From: Archangium lansingense
Lineage (GTDB): Bacteria > Myxococcota > Myxococcia > Myxococcales > Myxococcaceae
Direction of reading: 5' to 3'
DNA length: 64,000 bases
NCBI RefSeq assembly: GCF_026626635.1
Contig: NZ_JAPNKA010000001.1
Coordinates: 2,418,001 to 2,482,000, forward strand
The translations under genes and the position numbers were made by a program. The notes under the pieces were generated by a model that was given only the letters and a program-made list of their open reading frames with translations, was not told where the DNA came from and searched no databases. Below are positions 54,501 to 62,572 of this stretch, in pieces (position 1 is the stretch's first letter; each line of letters begins with the position of its first letter).

Positions 54501-55506
54501 GGGCTTCGCAGAGCGCCTCGGCCGAGGCGAAGCGATCGAGCGGGTGGGGCGCGAGGCACCTCGCGATGATCCCAGCAAAGTCCGGATCGATCTCCGAGTC
54601 TTCTCCAGCCCTCGGAGCCCCCGCCTCTGGCCCATGGGATGGGCGCCGCGGCAGCTCGCCCGTCCACAGCTCGTGGAGGACGACGCCCAAGGCATAGAGG
54701 TCGCTTTGGGGTGAGGCTGGAATTCCCTCTAGGAGTTCGGGTGCCATGAAGGGCCGCGTGCCGACGATGAAGCGCGTGCTGGACGATGGCGAGGCCGCAC
54801 CGGGTTCAACGCGCTCGGCCAGACCGAAGTCGAGCAGCTTCACTTCGCCGTCCTCGGTGAGGCGGGCGTTGGAAGGCTTGATGTCTCGGTGGAGCACTTC
54901 CTGGCGATGCGCCGCCGCGAGCCCCCGGGCAAGGCCGGCGCCGAGCGACAGGACCCGGCGCCATGGCACCGGCAGTGAGAGCTGAGCAAGGCTCGGGCCA
55001 GAGACGTACTCGGAGACGATATAGGGGTGCCCGCTGACCTCACCGACGCGGAACACGTTGACGACGTTCGGGTGCTGCAGCCGGGCGAGTGCGCGGGCCT
55101 CGGTCTCGAAGAACGCACGGAGCTGGGGCCCGGGCTGACTGGAAGCGATGAACTTCACCGCTACATGCCGCTCCAGCGTGGTGTCGTATGCCAGATAGAC
55201 AACACCCATGCCGCCGCGACCGAGCTCGCACACGATGCGGAACTCGTCGAACACGTCGGGCGGCTTCCAGTCGGTCCCCGGCTCCTCTGCGTCGACGCAG
55301 TCGTCTTGGACTCCTGGTGGTGGGCCTGGGACACAGGGTGCGACCGAGGCGAGGAGGGTCCGGCAGCTGTCGCACTCGGCGGCGTGCCGATGGACATTGG
55401 CCCGCGTGTCGTCAGACAGCTGGCCATCGAGGAGATCGACCAGGATCTCGTCTGTCAGGCATTCAGATGCGTTCGACTGGTCGTCGCTGGAGGCAGATGG
55501 ACGCAT
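51553..55506 (-). CDS. zinc-finger Ser/Thr kinase fused to STAND NTPase and FGE-sulfatase domain
   Basis: A 1317-residue multidomain protein. The N-terminus has an anti-sigma-type zinc motif (HxxxCxxC: His41, Cys45, Cys48). A Hanks kinase (about 86-350) follows with GRGGMGVVY, VAVKF, HRDIKPSN and DFGLAE, all catalytic residues present. A STAND-type NTPase begins YRGLAPFEAEH with P-loop GDSGVGKSS (about 389-397). A transmembrane helix is near 779-800, then a helical region, and an FGE-sulfatase/SUMF1-like domain (about 1040-1317) at the end: RLCNQNEWEYAARG and DMAGNAFEL. The active Cys pair of true formylglycine enzymes is not in its usual place. It is divergent from a sigma factor gene, so it probably controls that factor. 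Confidence 0.88.
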   Translation of the reverse strand: MRPSASSDDQSNASECLTDEILVDLLDGQLSDDTRANVHRHAAECDSCRTLLASVAPCVPGPPPGVQDDCVDAEEPGTDWKPPDVFDEFRIVCELGRGGMGVVYLAYDTTLERHVAVKFIASSQPGPQLRAFFETEARALARLQHPNVVNVFRVGEVSGHPYIVSEYVSGPSLAQLSLPVPWRRVLSLGAGLARGLAAAHRQEVLHRDIKPSNARLTEDGEVKLLDFGLAERVEPGAASPSSSTRFIVGTRPFMAPELLEGIPASPQSDLYALGVVLHELWTGELPRRPSHGPEAGAPRAGEDSEIDPDFAGIIARCLAPHPLDRFASAEALCEALERLERLLTPVPLVADNPYRGLAPFEAEHRALFFGRDADINTVLGRLRHRPLVLVAGDSGVGKSSLCRAGVLPRVDAGMLGGAREPITATLWPGRRPLEALAAALAPVLGRKEAELVTALADTPDWLGRALREAHQQGRGLLLFVDQLEELITLAEPVQAAHFARLLGELALPSQTVRVLLTVRGDFLTRLCALPGLGDEAERALYILRPMPPDGVREAIVDPARSRGVVFESAELIQTLVESTSHGVGSLPLLQFALAELWERRNPAQGRITRAALEEMGGVAGALSRHADGVLARLSPDERGAARRLLLQLVTGEGTRIERAEEELVEPSDEASRAALRALVEGRLLHTRTTSGQARCEIAHDSLIESWGTLRDWLDDDTGHRAVRKRLEAASAEWERLRRTREALWGQRQLDEARPLEPSSLGPRERAFLLASRRAVARQRWGRWLAVLVVALTIAASYGGLRLQTYFADARFVEAQLVSAREALATARALAQRASTRREEALVLFDGRPSPSVGPATFPTPYDRRNAAERQWTEALALKDQADAEYARANQFLEKALDRSRGHVTTRRLIAEVTYDRVLLAERFHQRRERDAWAKHLEQVTDTSKEGAEWRQRLQAPAELEIVTDPPGARVELERYVDLQGRRHLQPVPNVGPLSPTPISHLRLPEGSYRLHVTYPGRVPVILPVLLTNGAREQVRLVLPTSVPTGYVYIPPSCFLLGSADPEELRLFLNSSPLHQFCLNEGYLIGKREVTFGDWMTYLNTLPLDAPARRLLEQPRFGTSGAIALRWQPGEGWIFSFYRSREDMTSAKEGEPFHYTGRTRRSTADWRKFPLSGLSSKDLEPYFYWLDHSGRLPGARLCNQNEWEYAARGADGRRYPHGEQIQPDDANVDETYGRQPTAFGPDEVGSRPASASPFGVEDMAGNAFELTRSPTEEFGRIVLRGGGWYFEAALATTSNICAGDPTARDAAIGVRVCASFSP

Positions 55507-55590
55507 GGCGTCGAAGGGCTCAGGCTATTCGTGGACCGGTCGGTGCTCGATGGCACCCATTGCTGGCCCGGCGAAGCGCATGGTACAGCA

Positions 55591-56472
55591 ATGAGAATGC
55601 CCGGGTTGACTGCAACGTTTCTCGCGCACGCGAAAGTGCGCTTCGCTCCTCCCGAAGATACCGACGCTTTTGAACGCCTGCTCATCCAGACCTGGGAGAC
55701 CTCTCGTGCGCCATGGCCGGCCGTGAATGTGCCCGCCGAGTCATTCCTGACGCACCTCGCCGCGCGGCTGCCCGAGGCAGATCCCAACAGCCCTCTCGAG
55801 CCACTCCTCGAGAAGCTTTCCCTGACGGAGCTCTATCTCGCGTGTGCTTGCATGCGAAGGATTGGCCCTGCCATCGAGTTTCTCGAGCGAGACTACCTCT
55901 CGCAGCTGCCGCGGATGCTCAGGAGCTCCAATCACCCCGACGCAATGATTGACGACGTGTGCCAGTTGGTGCGCGTGAAACTCCTGGTCTCCACGCCCGA
56001 GAGTGGCCCCAAGATTGCTGAATACACAGGGCGAGGCACGCTGCTGAGCTGGGTGCGTACGACCGCCGCGCGCATTGCCAACAAGCAGCGGGAAGGCGTG
56101 AAGGCCGAGCCCATGGACCCGACCATCTTCTTCCCGGACCTGCCGACGCCTGGCGACGGCCCTGAGCGGGCCCTCATCGGCGAGCGCTCCCGCGCCATCC
56201 TCCGTCAGGCCATCAACGGGGCCTTCTCCGTGCTTCCGGCCGACAAGCTTTATCTGATCCGCCTCCATGTCGTCGATCGGCTGTCGTCGTACGAGCTGGC
56301 CGCGCTCTTTGGCGTCAATCAATCGACGGTCTCCCGTTGGTTGAAGACTGCTCGGGAGATGGTCCGTGATGAGACGGAGCGCCGACTGCGGGAGGAGCTG
56401 GACTTCTCCCGCCGTGATTTCGAAAGCTTCATCTCCGCGCTCGATAGCAAGTTCGAACTGGATATGAGCTAG
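55591..56472 (+). CDS. Myxococcales-type sigma-70 family sigma factor
   Basis: A 293-residue sigma factor. The C-terminal region 4 helix-turn-helix reads LSSYELAALFGVNQSTVSRWLKTARE, and region 2 is represented by the DDVCQLVRVKLLV and TLLSWVRTTAARIANKQ helices. This fits the myxobacterial family called Sig-70_gmx1, larger than normal ECF factors (~190). The start is placed at ATG 55591; ATG 55597 is equally possible, and neither has a strong ribosome site. It is divergent from the zinc-finger kinase with 84 bases between, and the kinase is a likely regulator in place of a classical anti-sigma factor. Confidence 0.85.
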   Translation: MRMPGLTATFLAHAKVRFAPPEDTDAFERLLIQTWETSRAPWPAVNVPAESFLTHLAARLPEADPNSPLEPLLEKLSLTELYLACACMRRIGPAIEFLERDYLSQLPRMLRSSNHPDAMIDDVCQLVRVKLLVSTPESGPKIAEYTGRGTLLSWVRTTAARIANKQREGVKAEPMDPTIFFPDLPTPGDGPERALIGERSRAILRQAINGAFSVLPADKLYLIRLHVVDRLSSYELAALFGVNQSTVSRWLKTAREMVRDETERRLREELDFSRRDFESFISALDSKFELDMS

Positions 56473-56507
56473 CCAGGGCTGACGCGGGGGGCAATTCACG
56501 AGGAGTC

Positions 56508-57605
56508 CTATAGACTGTCGCTCTGTGAGCTGACGTCCTTCGGGGGTCCATAGGACTGGTTGCGCAGCAGCGAGGTCGCGGGGTCCACGTCCGTGCGCCG
56601 CATCGTGCAGCGGTCTCCCTTGCCCAGCTCCAGCGAGGTGTCCGTGCGGAAGCGGTTGGGGCACTCCTGGAGAATCGTTGCCAGAGCGCGGCCGTCGCGA
56701 GTCCGCGCCAGGCAGGTGGCTCCATCGGGCGCCCATGCCGCCTCGAACGAGGCCCGCGCGACATCCCAGTCCGCCGAGGACTCGGTCGTCCGCGAGAGCA
56801 CGCCGCGCTGATCATAGATGTCGAGGGCGGTGTCCTCGTGCGTGTGGCTGCGGCCGTTGCCGCAGTAGTCCGCGCGGGCCATGCGCGTGCAGGCCTGGTG
56901 GAGGTCGGCCATCGAGTGTCCATCGCGGCTCGCCCAGGGATTGTAGCCCCAGCGGATGCACTTGGTGATGGCGCCGTTCTCACAGGCGAAGGTGATTTTA
57001 TCCGGGGGGTCGTGGTGGTTTCCGCTCGCGTCCCAGACGCCGCTCACAGCGAACGCCCGGGGGTCGGGCACTCGGTCCAGGGCGACACAGGGGTTCTCCC
57101 ACTCCTGGGCCACCGCGTTCCAGGCCTCGATGCGGTACCAGATCACCCCGGGGTCCTCGGCGGAGGGCTCGGCGCCGCAGATGGCCACCTCCACCGGACT
57201 GCCGTCACTCGCTGCTCCCTGGAGCACGCTGCCAATGATTCCCCTCTCCGTGGGAGGCACTGGCGCGAGGGCGGTGGTGGATGCAGCCACCAGGCGCCCG
57301 CCCTCGAGCTTCAGGGCCTTCACCTGGGAATTGGACTGCTTCAGGGGATTGAGGTTGGCTGAGACGAGCACGCTGCTGCGCTCGTCGGCCCCCTTCTCGG
57401 TGTCCCAGTGCCGCCGGGTGCCCCACAGCATTGTCCCCTGGGGCTTGATGGCCCGGTGGGGCGCTTGGGATTGGCATCGCCGCGCATAGCGCTCGGCGTC
57501 GGACAGCTGAGGCGCCACGTTCGCGGGCTTGGGGGACTCGGCGTGTGCCAGCAGAGGAAGCTGAAGGCACATCCAGGCAAGCAGATACTTCTTCGTCGCG
57601 GTCAT
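56508..57605 (-). CDS. secreted ADYC-domain protein
   Basis: A 365-residue exported protein with signal peptide (YLLAWMCLQLPLLAHAE). The core has the motif CTRMARADYCGNG followed by SHTHEDTALDIYD, the defining ADYC-domain pattern of myxobacterial secreted proteins, with paired Cys. Many of these are of unknown role. The start MTATKKY at 57605 has AAGGAGAG at normal spacing; a frame to 57659 is open before it. It is a stand-alone gene convergent with the sigma factor gene. Confidence 0.82.
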   Translation of the reverse strand: MTATKKYLLAWMCLQLPLLAHAESPKPANVAPQLSDAERYARRCQSQAPHRAIKPQGTMLWGTRRHWDTEKGADERSSVLVSANLNPLKQSNSQVKALKLEGGRLVAASTTALAPVPPTERGIIGSVLQGAASDGSPVEVAICGAEPSAEDPGVIWYRIEAWNAVAQEWENPCVALDRVPDPRAFAVSGVWDASGNHHDPPDKITFACENGAITKCIRWGYNPWASRDGHSMADLHQACTRMARADYCGNGRSHTHEDTALDIYDQRGVLSRTTESSADWDVARASFEAAWAPDGATCLARTRDGRALATILQECPNRFRTDTSLELGKGDRCTMRRTDVDPATSLLRNQSYGPPKDVSSQSDSL

Positions 57606-57887
57606 GGCGCGCTCTCTCCTTTGCATTGAAGGCGTTGGGCTTGAATCGCTGGCCCGCAACGAAGAGAGCCGGTGACTTGCGCAATCATGCAGGAAATTCG
57701 CGCGCTATTTCTCGGGCGGCCCCCTGGCGCTGGGTGTGTGGACAAGGTCGACACCCGCTGTTCTCCGCCTCACGGAATGTTGTTGGGGAACTCGCAGTTG
57801 GCGTCGGCCATGTCCTGGGCAGGGTCGTCGGCGCCGCCTGCCCGCTGCGGGGCCGGGTTTCGGCGCCGCGGCGTCACATCTCCGAGC

Positions 57888-58853
57888 TCAGGCCACCGCA
57901 GTGGAGATGCGCGGGTGTCGCAGCGTAGCGGCGGCCGTGGCAAGGGACGCCGCGACCACCAGCGCCAGGGCCGCGATGCCTACTGCGTCCCAGCGGATGA
58001 TGGGCAGGCCCCGGAGCGCTTGCACCGCGAGCACCAGTGTCACCCCGGTGTAGGCGACGCCCGTGGCGCGGATGGCCGCCAGGCGCTGCGTCTCGGAGAG
58101 GTGCCGCCGGCGCGCGAGCAGCGTCGCGAGAATGGGGAGCAGCTGCATGGCGTGCAGCCCGAGGAAGTGCGCCGGCCGCATGTCGCCGGCCTCGGTGCTC
58201 CAGCCGACCAGGGGCAGCCCCGGGCCACCGTCCGGTACGCCGAAGGTGTGCGAGCCCGACTCGACCACCCGCTGCCCAGCCTTCATGGCCTCGAGCTGCG
58301 CCGCGTTCGGGCTCGACATGAAGAAACCCAGCCCCATGCCAATCACCGCCGCGATGAAGCCGATGCGCAGCGCCGCCGCGAGCGGGCGATCTGCCAGCCG
58401 GGAGCGCAGCAGCGCGATGGCGAGCACGATCATCGTCACCCACAGCACCGTGATGGCAATGCCCATCATGCTGAAGATGGCGGCGTCGAAGGGGGTGGCC
58501 ACGTTGAAGTGGCTGCGGACCCCGCGTGCCGCCTGGAGCGTGATGGCGACCATCTCGATGACGCCAGCCGCGGCGAGGATGTGCCCCGAGAGCCGGACGA
58601 GCCGCCGCTTCTCGGTGAGGAAGGAGAAGAAGTACAGCACCGTGGCGTTGTACGCGGTCAGCGACAGGTAGAACTTCGTCGGCTTGAGCCAGACGGGCTC
58701 ACCCACCAGCTGCCGTGAATCCAGGAGGAGCCCGAGCGTGGTGACCACCGCGCCCAGGGCCATGACAACGGTGGCGACGGCGAGGGTCGGAGAGAGGGAC
58801 CAGGCTCGGCTCCAGAGCGAGCGCGCGGACAGGGGGGCGGTGGAGGCGGACAT
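57888..58853 (-). CDS. polytopic membrane protein of unknown function
   Basis: A 321-residue integral membrane protein with about seven or eight hydrophobic segments. I do not recognise the family. Conserved-looking polar pieces within the helices include PVWLKPTKFYLSLTAYN and HFLGLHAMQLLPILATLLA, with an intramembrane His pair (AHFLGLHAMQ) that could bind heme or another ligand. Its start overlaps the stop of the ABA4-like gene by 1 nt (TAATG), so the pair is translationally coupled and under one promoter at 59365-59394. The 282 bases after it hold nothing I can identify. Confidence 0.75.
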   Translation of the reverse strand: MSASTAPLSARSLWSRAWSLSPTLAVATVVMALGAVVTTLGLLLDSRQLVGEPVWLKPTKFYLSLTAYNATVLYFFSFLTEKRRLVRLSGHILAAAGVIEMVAITLQAARGVRSHFNVATPFDAAIFSMMGIAITVLWVTMIVLAIALLRSRLADRPLAAALRIGFIAAVIGMGLGFFMSSPNAAQLEAMKAGQRVVESGSHTFGVPDGGPGLPLVGWSTEAGDMRPAHFLGLHAMQLLPILATLLARRRHLSETQRLAAIRATGVAYTGVTLVLAVQALRGLPIIRWDAVGIAALALVVAASLATAAATLRHPRISTAVA

Positions 58854-59329
58854 TAGCGGACTCCTTCGGTGGCCAGGGGCGCGGCCGGCTTGGGCAGCGA
58901 GGCGATGGCTGGCAGGAAGCGCCGGGTGAAGAGACGGACGGCCGCGTAGGCGAGGTAGCCAGTGGGGCCGAGCATGAAGGTCAGGACGAGGCAGGGCGCG
59001 ACGAGCAGGTGGGGGATGCCCCGTTGCTGGGCGTCCGCCAGCACGACCCTGCCCACCAGGAAGTCGAACGCGAGGTAGTGGATCCACCCCGCGAGCAGCA
59101 TCCCGGGGCGCTGCAAGGCGGCCCCGATGTGCTCCAGCGTGTCGAACTGGCTGAGCAGACCCGGCAGGTGCGGCGCCACCAGCGTCAGGTAGACGACGCC
59201 AATCACCAGAGGGATGACGTCACTCTCCAGCACCCACCGTGTGACCCGGGCCCGGGGCGCCAACAGCATCGCCCCCCAGCCCAGCAGTACCGGAACGTTC
59301 AGCACCTTTAGTACCAGCTCGCCGTCCAT
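58853..59329 (-). CDS. ABA4-like family membrane protein
   Basis: A 158-residue membrane protein with four hydrophobic segments and the ABA4 (DUF4281) pattern GWIHYLAFDFLVGRVVL, RGIPHLLVAPCLVLTFMLGP and GYLAY. In plants ABA4 is needed for neoxanthin formation; the bacterial role is unknown but may involve carotenoids or hydrophobic membrane molecules. GGAGGAG sits 5 bases before the ATG at 59329, and a good promoter is 36 bases farther upstream. Confidence 0.88.
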   Translation of the reverse strand: MDGELVLKVLNVPVLLGWGAMLLAPRARVTRWVLESDVIPLVIGVVYLTLVAPHLPGLLSQFDTLEHIGAALQRPGMLLAGWIHYLAFDFLVGRVVLADAQQRGIPHLLVAPCLVLTFMLGPTGYLAYAAVRLFTRRFLPAIASLPKPAAPLATEGVR

Positions 59330-59364
59330 GGCTCCTCCAGCGGTTCGCCCGCGTTCATGTTTCT

Positions 59365-59394
59365 AATGTAAACATCGAATGTATCCAGTGTCAA
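59365..59394 (-). promoter_or_regulatory. sigma-70-type promoter with overlapping dyad
   Basis: On the minus strand TTGACA (59394-59389) is a perfect -35, and TACATT (59370-59365) is a -10 at 18-bp spacing, about 36 bases before the ABA4-like start. The block ATGTTT-CTAATGT-AAACAT (59357-59375) overlaps the -10 as an inverted repeat with perfect 6-bp arms, and related ATGTA/CAACAT pieces extend to 59396. It is far more AT-rich than its surroundings. A repressor site at this promoter is likely. Confidence 0.65.
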
Positions 59395-59439
59395 CATCAC
59401 CGCGAACGAGGCCCCATGCAGGGGCCGGAAGCGGCGGGC

Positions 59440-60372
59440 TCACTCCACCTTTCGGACCTGGAAGCCGAGGCGGGGGAAGTGCACCACGACCTCGCCCGCG
59501 CGCGCGTCGACCCGCCGGACCGCGAGCTCATTCGGGCGCGACAGCACGAGCTCGCCTTCCAGCGGATCCACGCCGTAGTCCGTCGGTGCGACCGTCACGC
59601 GAGCACCCCGCGAGAGGCCGTGCAGGTCGAGGAAGGCTTCTCCTTCCGTAGGCAGCGGCTTGCTGGAGGCCGCGAGCTCGACAGCCTCGCTGCTCTCCAT
59701 CTTGTCGGAGGTGCCGTGGCCGAACGCCTGAACGCGCTCCATCCAGGCCACCACGCGTGTGTGGGGCTCGAGGATGCCCGCGAGCGGGCCGGCCCGCTGG
59801 ACGAACCAGAGCCCATGGTAGACGGAGAAGTCAGCAATGCTCGTGGACCCGCCAAGCAGCCAAGGCCGTCCGTCCCCGAGCTGGGCGTTGAGCTGCTCGA
59901 GATACAGCGTCAGCGCCCCGGTTGCTTCCGGTGCTCGCATGGACGGCACGTTGGCGCGGAAGGCCGCGCGGTCGGCCAGGAACGCCTTGGCTTGTTCGGG
60001 CGGCATGTTGCCGAAGAGGCTCGCCACGCCCGTTGGCTGGAAGCTGTAGGGAATCACGGTCCAGAACAGAGTGGAGTCCGCCCACTGCGCCTGGATGCGC
60101 GACAGCCCCGCTGACTCCGCCGGATACAGCGTGGGCGTTGGCGCGAGCCGCTCCAGCACGTCCGCGATCAGCGCCGTATCACAGTAGATGTCCGCGCCGA
60201 TCTGCAGCAGCGGAGTCTTGCGATAGCCGCCCGTCAGGGCGAGCACATCCGGCTTGGGCATGATCGCGGGAATGAAGACGGAGGTCCATTGCAGGCCCTT
60301 GAAGCCGAGGATGGTGCGGACCTTCTCGGAGAAGGGGGAGCGGGGGTAGTGGTGGAGGATGAGTCGGGACAT
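59440..60372 (-). CDS. glutathione S-transferase family protein with C-terminal extension
   Basis: A 310-residue protein. The N-terminal thioredoxin-like domain has HHYPRSPFSEKVRTIL, with Ser in the usual catalytic neighbourhood, then TPLLQIGADIYCDT and the GST fold Pro. A helical C-domain includes the N-cap motif STSIADFSVY. The last ~85 residues (LPTEGEAFLDLHGLSRGARVTVAP...) are extra beta-rich sequence, so this is longer than the usual ~210. The reaction is probably glutathione-dependent or thiol-transfer chemistry on an unknown molecule. The gene has no close partner. Confidence 0.87.
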   Translation of the reverse strand: MSRLILHHYPRSPFSEKVRTILGFKGLQWTSVFIPAIMPKPDVLALTGGYRKTPLLQIGADIYCDTALIADVLERLAPTPTLYPAESAGLSRIQAQWADSTLFWTVIPYSFQPTGVASLFGNMPPEQAKAFLADRAAFRANVPSMRAPEATGALTLYLEQLNAQLGDGRPWLLGGSTSIADFSVYHGLWFVQRAGPLAGILEPHTRVVAWMERVQAFGHGTSDKMESSEAVELAASSKPLPTEGEAFLDLHGLSRGARVTVAPTDYGVDPLEGELVLSRPNELAVRRVDARAGEVVVHFPRLGFQVRKVE

Positions 60373-60536
60373 GGTGGCTCCGATCCGGTCATGGTGGATG
60401 ACGGAGCCCCGAGTCTTCCCGTTGCCCGCTTCAGCAGGCGAGAATTAACTGCTCGCGGTGCGCTCTGCTGCTCACTTCTCGGGTCTCGAGGTGTCCGCGG
60501 ATTCCTTCCCAGCCGCGTCCCAGGCAGACTGGGCAC

Positions 60537-61070
60537 ATGTCTGGCCCTGGCCCCACGCCCCTGCCTTGGTTCGCCTTCTCCCTGGCCCTCGCGCCAGAGC
60601 TCGCGAGCGAGCGGCTCCGGGGCGTGTCCCTCCCATCCTTTCCAGAGGGCGAGCTGGCCGAGGCGCTGGACGTGGAGCTCGTCTACGACGTGCCCTCCGC
60701 TGTCTGGAAGGGGCGGGTGGCGAGGCTCGTGGACGCTCCGGGCCGACGCGTCCTCGGGCAACTCAGGACCCTGCCTCCTCCCACCTGGCCCCTGGTGGCG
60801 CGAGTGGAGAAGGTGTTGGCCGAGGCCACTCGGGAGCGTCCGGTTCGCGTCCGTACGGCCTCTGGAGCCCTGATCTCCGCACGAGCCTTCACTCCAGCTG
60901 CCCCGCGGCATCCGGCTCGGGGTCCGGTGAGCGTGGCCTTCCTCGTGGCCTTGGCCCGAGCCGCCGAGCACGCGAAGCTGCCAGCGGACGAGGTGGAGCG
61001 GCTCCAGGCCGAAGCCCGCCTCGTCCAGACCGTCCAGCGAGCGCAGGCCCAGCGGGTTCGCCAGCCCTGA
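60537..61070 (+). CDS. GGCT-fold-like protein of unknown function
   Basis: A 177-residue protein with a start at ATG 60537. The pattern WFAFSLALAP near the N-terminus, VELVYDVPSAVWKGRVARLVDAPG and RVLGQL resembles the gamma-glutamylcyclotransferase fold: a YGS-type loop, an FDHPS-type strand and the pG..V.G turn. The YGSN loop and the catalytic Glu that define active cyclotransferases are not obvious, so activity is doubtful. The C-terminal half is Ala/Arg-rich and helical. Confidence 0.6.
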   Translation: MSGPGPTPLPWFAFSLALAPELASERLRGVSLPSFPEGELAEALDVELVYDVPSAVWKGRVARLVDAPGRRVLGQLRTLPPPTWPLVARVEKVLAEATRERPVRVRTASGALISARAFTPAAPRHPARGPVSVAFLVALARAAEHAKLPADEVERLQAEARLVQTVQRAQAQRVRQP

Positions 61071-61182
61071 CGTGCTTGGAGGCGGTTCTCCGGACGCAAC
61101 TTTCCGGAGGCAGGATCCGATAATTCCGTACCCCCTCTCCACGTCCCGCCGGGCGGGGAGACAACCCCTGGGAGTCACGCGG

Positions 61183-62523
61183 ATGCAAATCCGTCCGACG
61201 AGCACGTCCGCGGTGCCCAAGCGGGAATCCCTCATCACGGTGGAGAACACCGTCCCCTCCGAGTCCGGGAGTTGGCGCCGCTCCGCCTCACGTGAAGTGC
61301 CTATCGCCGAACTGCAGAGGAAGTTCGGCTGGGCGGACGGGAGCTGGGAAGCGGGGCTGCTGAAGGCGGCGGATGGGGCTTCCGGTAACGGCAGTGTGTC
61401 CGCGGCGGAAGTGGACGCCTATCTTGCGCGGCCCGAGGACTCGCGCTTCCTGACCTCGACGGCCTTGCAACAGCAGCGCGCGGCGATGGAGCAGAAGCTG
61501 GCGGGGGGCGCACGTTCCACCGAGGTGGACTCCTTCGACAGTAACTGGCAGGACACGGTGGCTCGTCGCGCGGACCTGCTCGGAGGCAACGCGGACGGGA
61601 AGCTCTCGCGTGCCGAGCTGGACATCTACCTCCAGGACATGAAGGAGGGGAGGGTGAAAGACACCACGTGGCTGCCGGACCAGAAGGTGGCCATGTTCGA
61701 GAGCAAGGTGGCCGAGAGCGCGGGAGAGGTGGACCCGCTGCGCCCCACGGGCTCTGAGGGCGGACTGTCGCGAGTGAAGGAGTACATGCGGCTGTCCGTG
61801 GACGACGCCACGAACGTGCCCACCTTCGTCAGCTACCTGCTGTCCGCGGCGGACATCCAGGAGACCCCCGTGGACGTGGACCGGGAGAAGAGCCACTTCC
61901 ACACAGATCCAGAGCTGGGGAGCGCGGGAGTGGTGGACTCGGACTACACGGGCACGGGATTCGACCGCGGCCACATGAAGCCGGCGGAGGACTCGCCCAC
62001 GCAGGAGGCCATGGACGAGAGCCACCTGCTGAGCAACGTCGCGCCGCAGTACCCCGACCTGAACCGGCAGACGTGGCGCACGCTGGAGGGCGCGGTGAAC
62101 GACCTGGTGGAGGCCACTGGAGGCAAGGCCTCCATCATCACCGGCAACCTGTACCTGGATGCCCAGGGCAAGCCGTTGCCGCCCGAGGCTCGCGAGACCA
62201 TGGGCGCCAACGAGCGCCGCATCGCGGTGCCCACGCACCAATTCAAGACAGTGTTGCTGGAGTTGCCCAATGGCAATCTCAGCATGTTCGCCTACATGGT
62301 GCCCAACCTGAAGGACGCACCGACGAAGAAGGCCGACATCACGCCCTTCCTCGAGGCCTCGCGCACCTCGGTGGACCGCCTCGAGGAGTTGCTGGGACAG
62401 GACCTGTACGCGCAGCTCCCCGAGTCCGTCCAGGCGAAGCTGGAGTCGGACACCTCGGCCCGGGTGGCCTTCGAGAACGACAGCATGTACGAGGCGGCCT
62501 CGTTGTTGTGGCCACGGCGCTGA
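61183..62523 (+). CDS. DNA/RNA non-specific endonuclease with EF-hand-like repeats
   Basis: A 446-residue protein. Two EF-hand-like calcium loops lie in the N-terminal half: ADGASGNGSVSAAE (about 64-77) and GGNADGKLSRAE (about 134-145). The C-terminal ~240 residues are a betabetaalpha-metal nuclease of the NucA/EndoG type: FDRGHMKP holds the catalytic His, and the metal-binding Asn is in SNVAPQYPDLNRQTW. There is no signal peptide by eye. The start at 61183 follows GGGAG at 61170-61174. The protein may be exported by an unconventional route or act as a polymorphic toxin; no immunity gene is evident. Confidence 0.88.
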   Translation: MQIRPTSTSAVPKRESLITVENTVPSESGSWRRSASREVPIAELQRKFGWADGSWEAGLLKAADGASGNGSVSAAEVDAYLARPEDSRFLTSTALQQQRAAMEQKLAGGARSTEVDSFDSNWQDTVARRADLLGGNADGKLSRAELDIYLQDMKEGRVKDTTWLPDQKVAMFESKVAESAGEVDPLRPTGSEGGLSRVKEYMRLSVDDATNVPTFVSYLLSAADIQETPVDVDREKSHFHTDPELGSAGVVDSDYTGTGFDRGHMKPAEDSPTQEAMDESHLLSNVAPQYPDLNRQTWRTLEGAVNDLVEATGGKASIITGNLYLDAQGKPLPPEARETMGANERRIAVPTHQFKTVLLELPNGNLSMFAYMVPNLKDAPTKKADITPFLEASRTSVDRLEELLGQDLYAQLPESVQAKLESDTSARVAFENDSMYEAASLLWPRR

Positions 62524-62572
62524 GCCGAGACGGTGCAACGCCCTCGGTCATGCGGCTCCGGCATGAGGGTCT

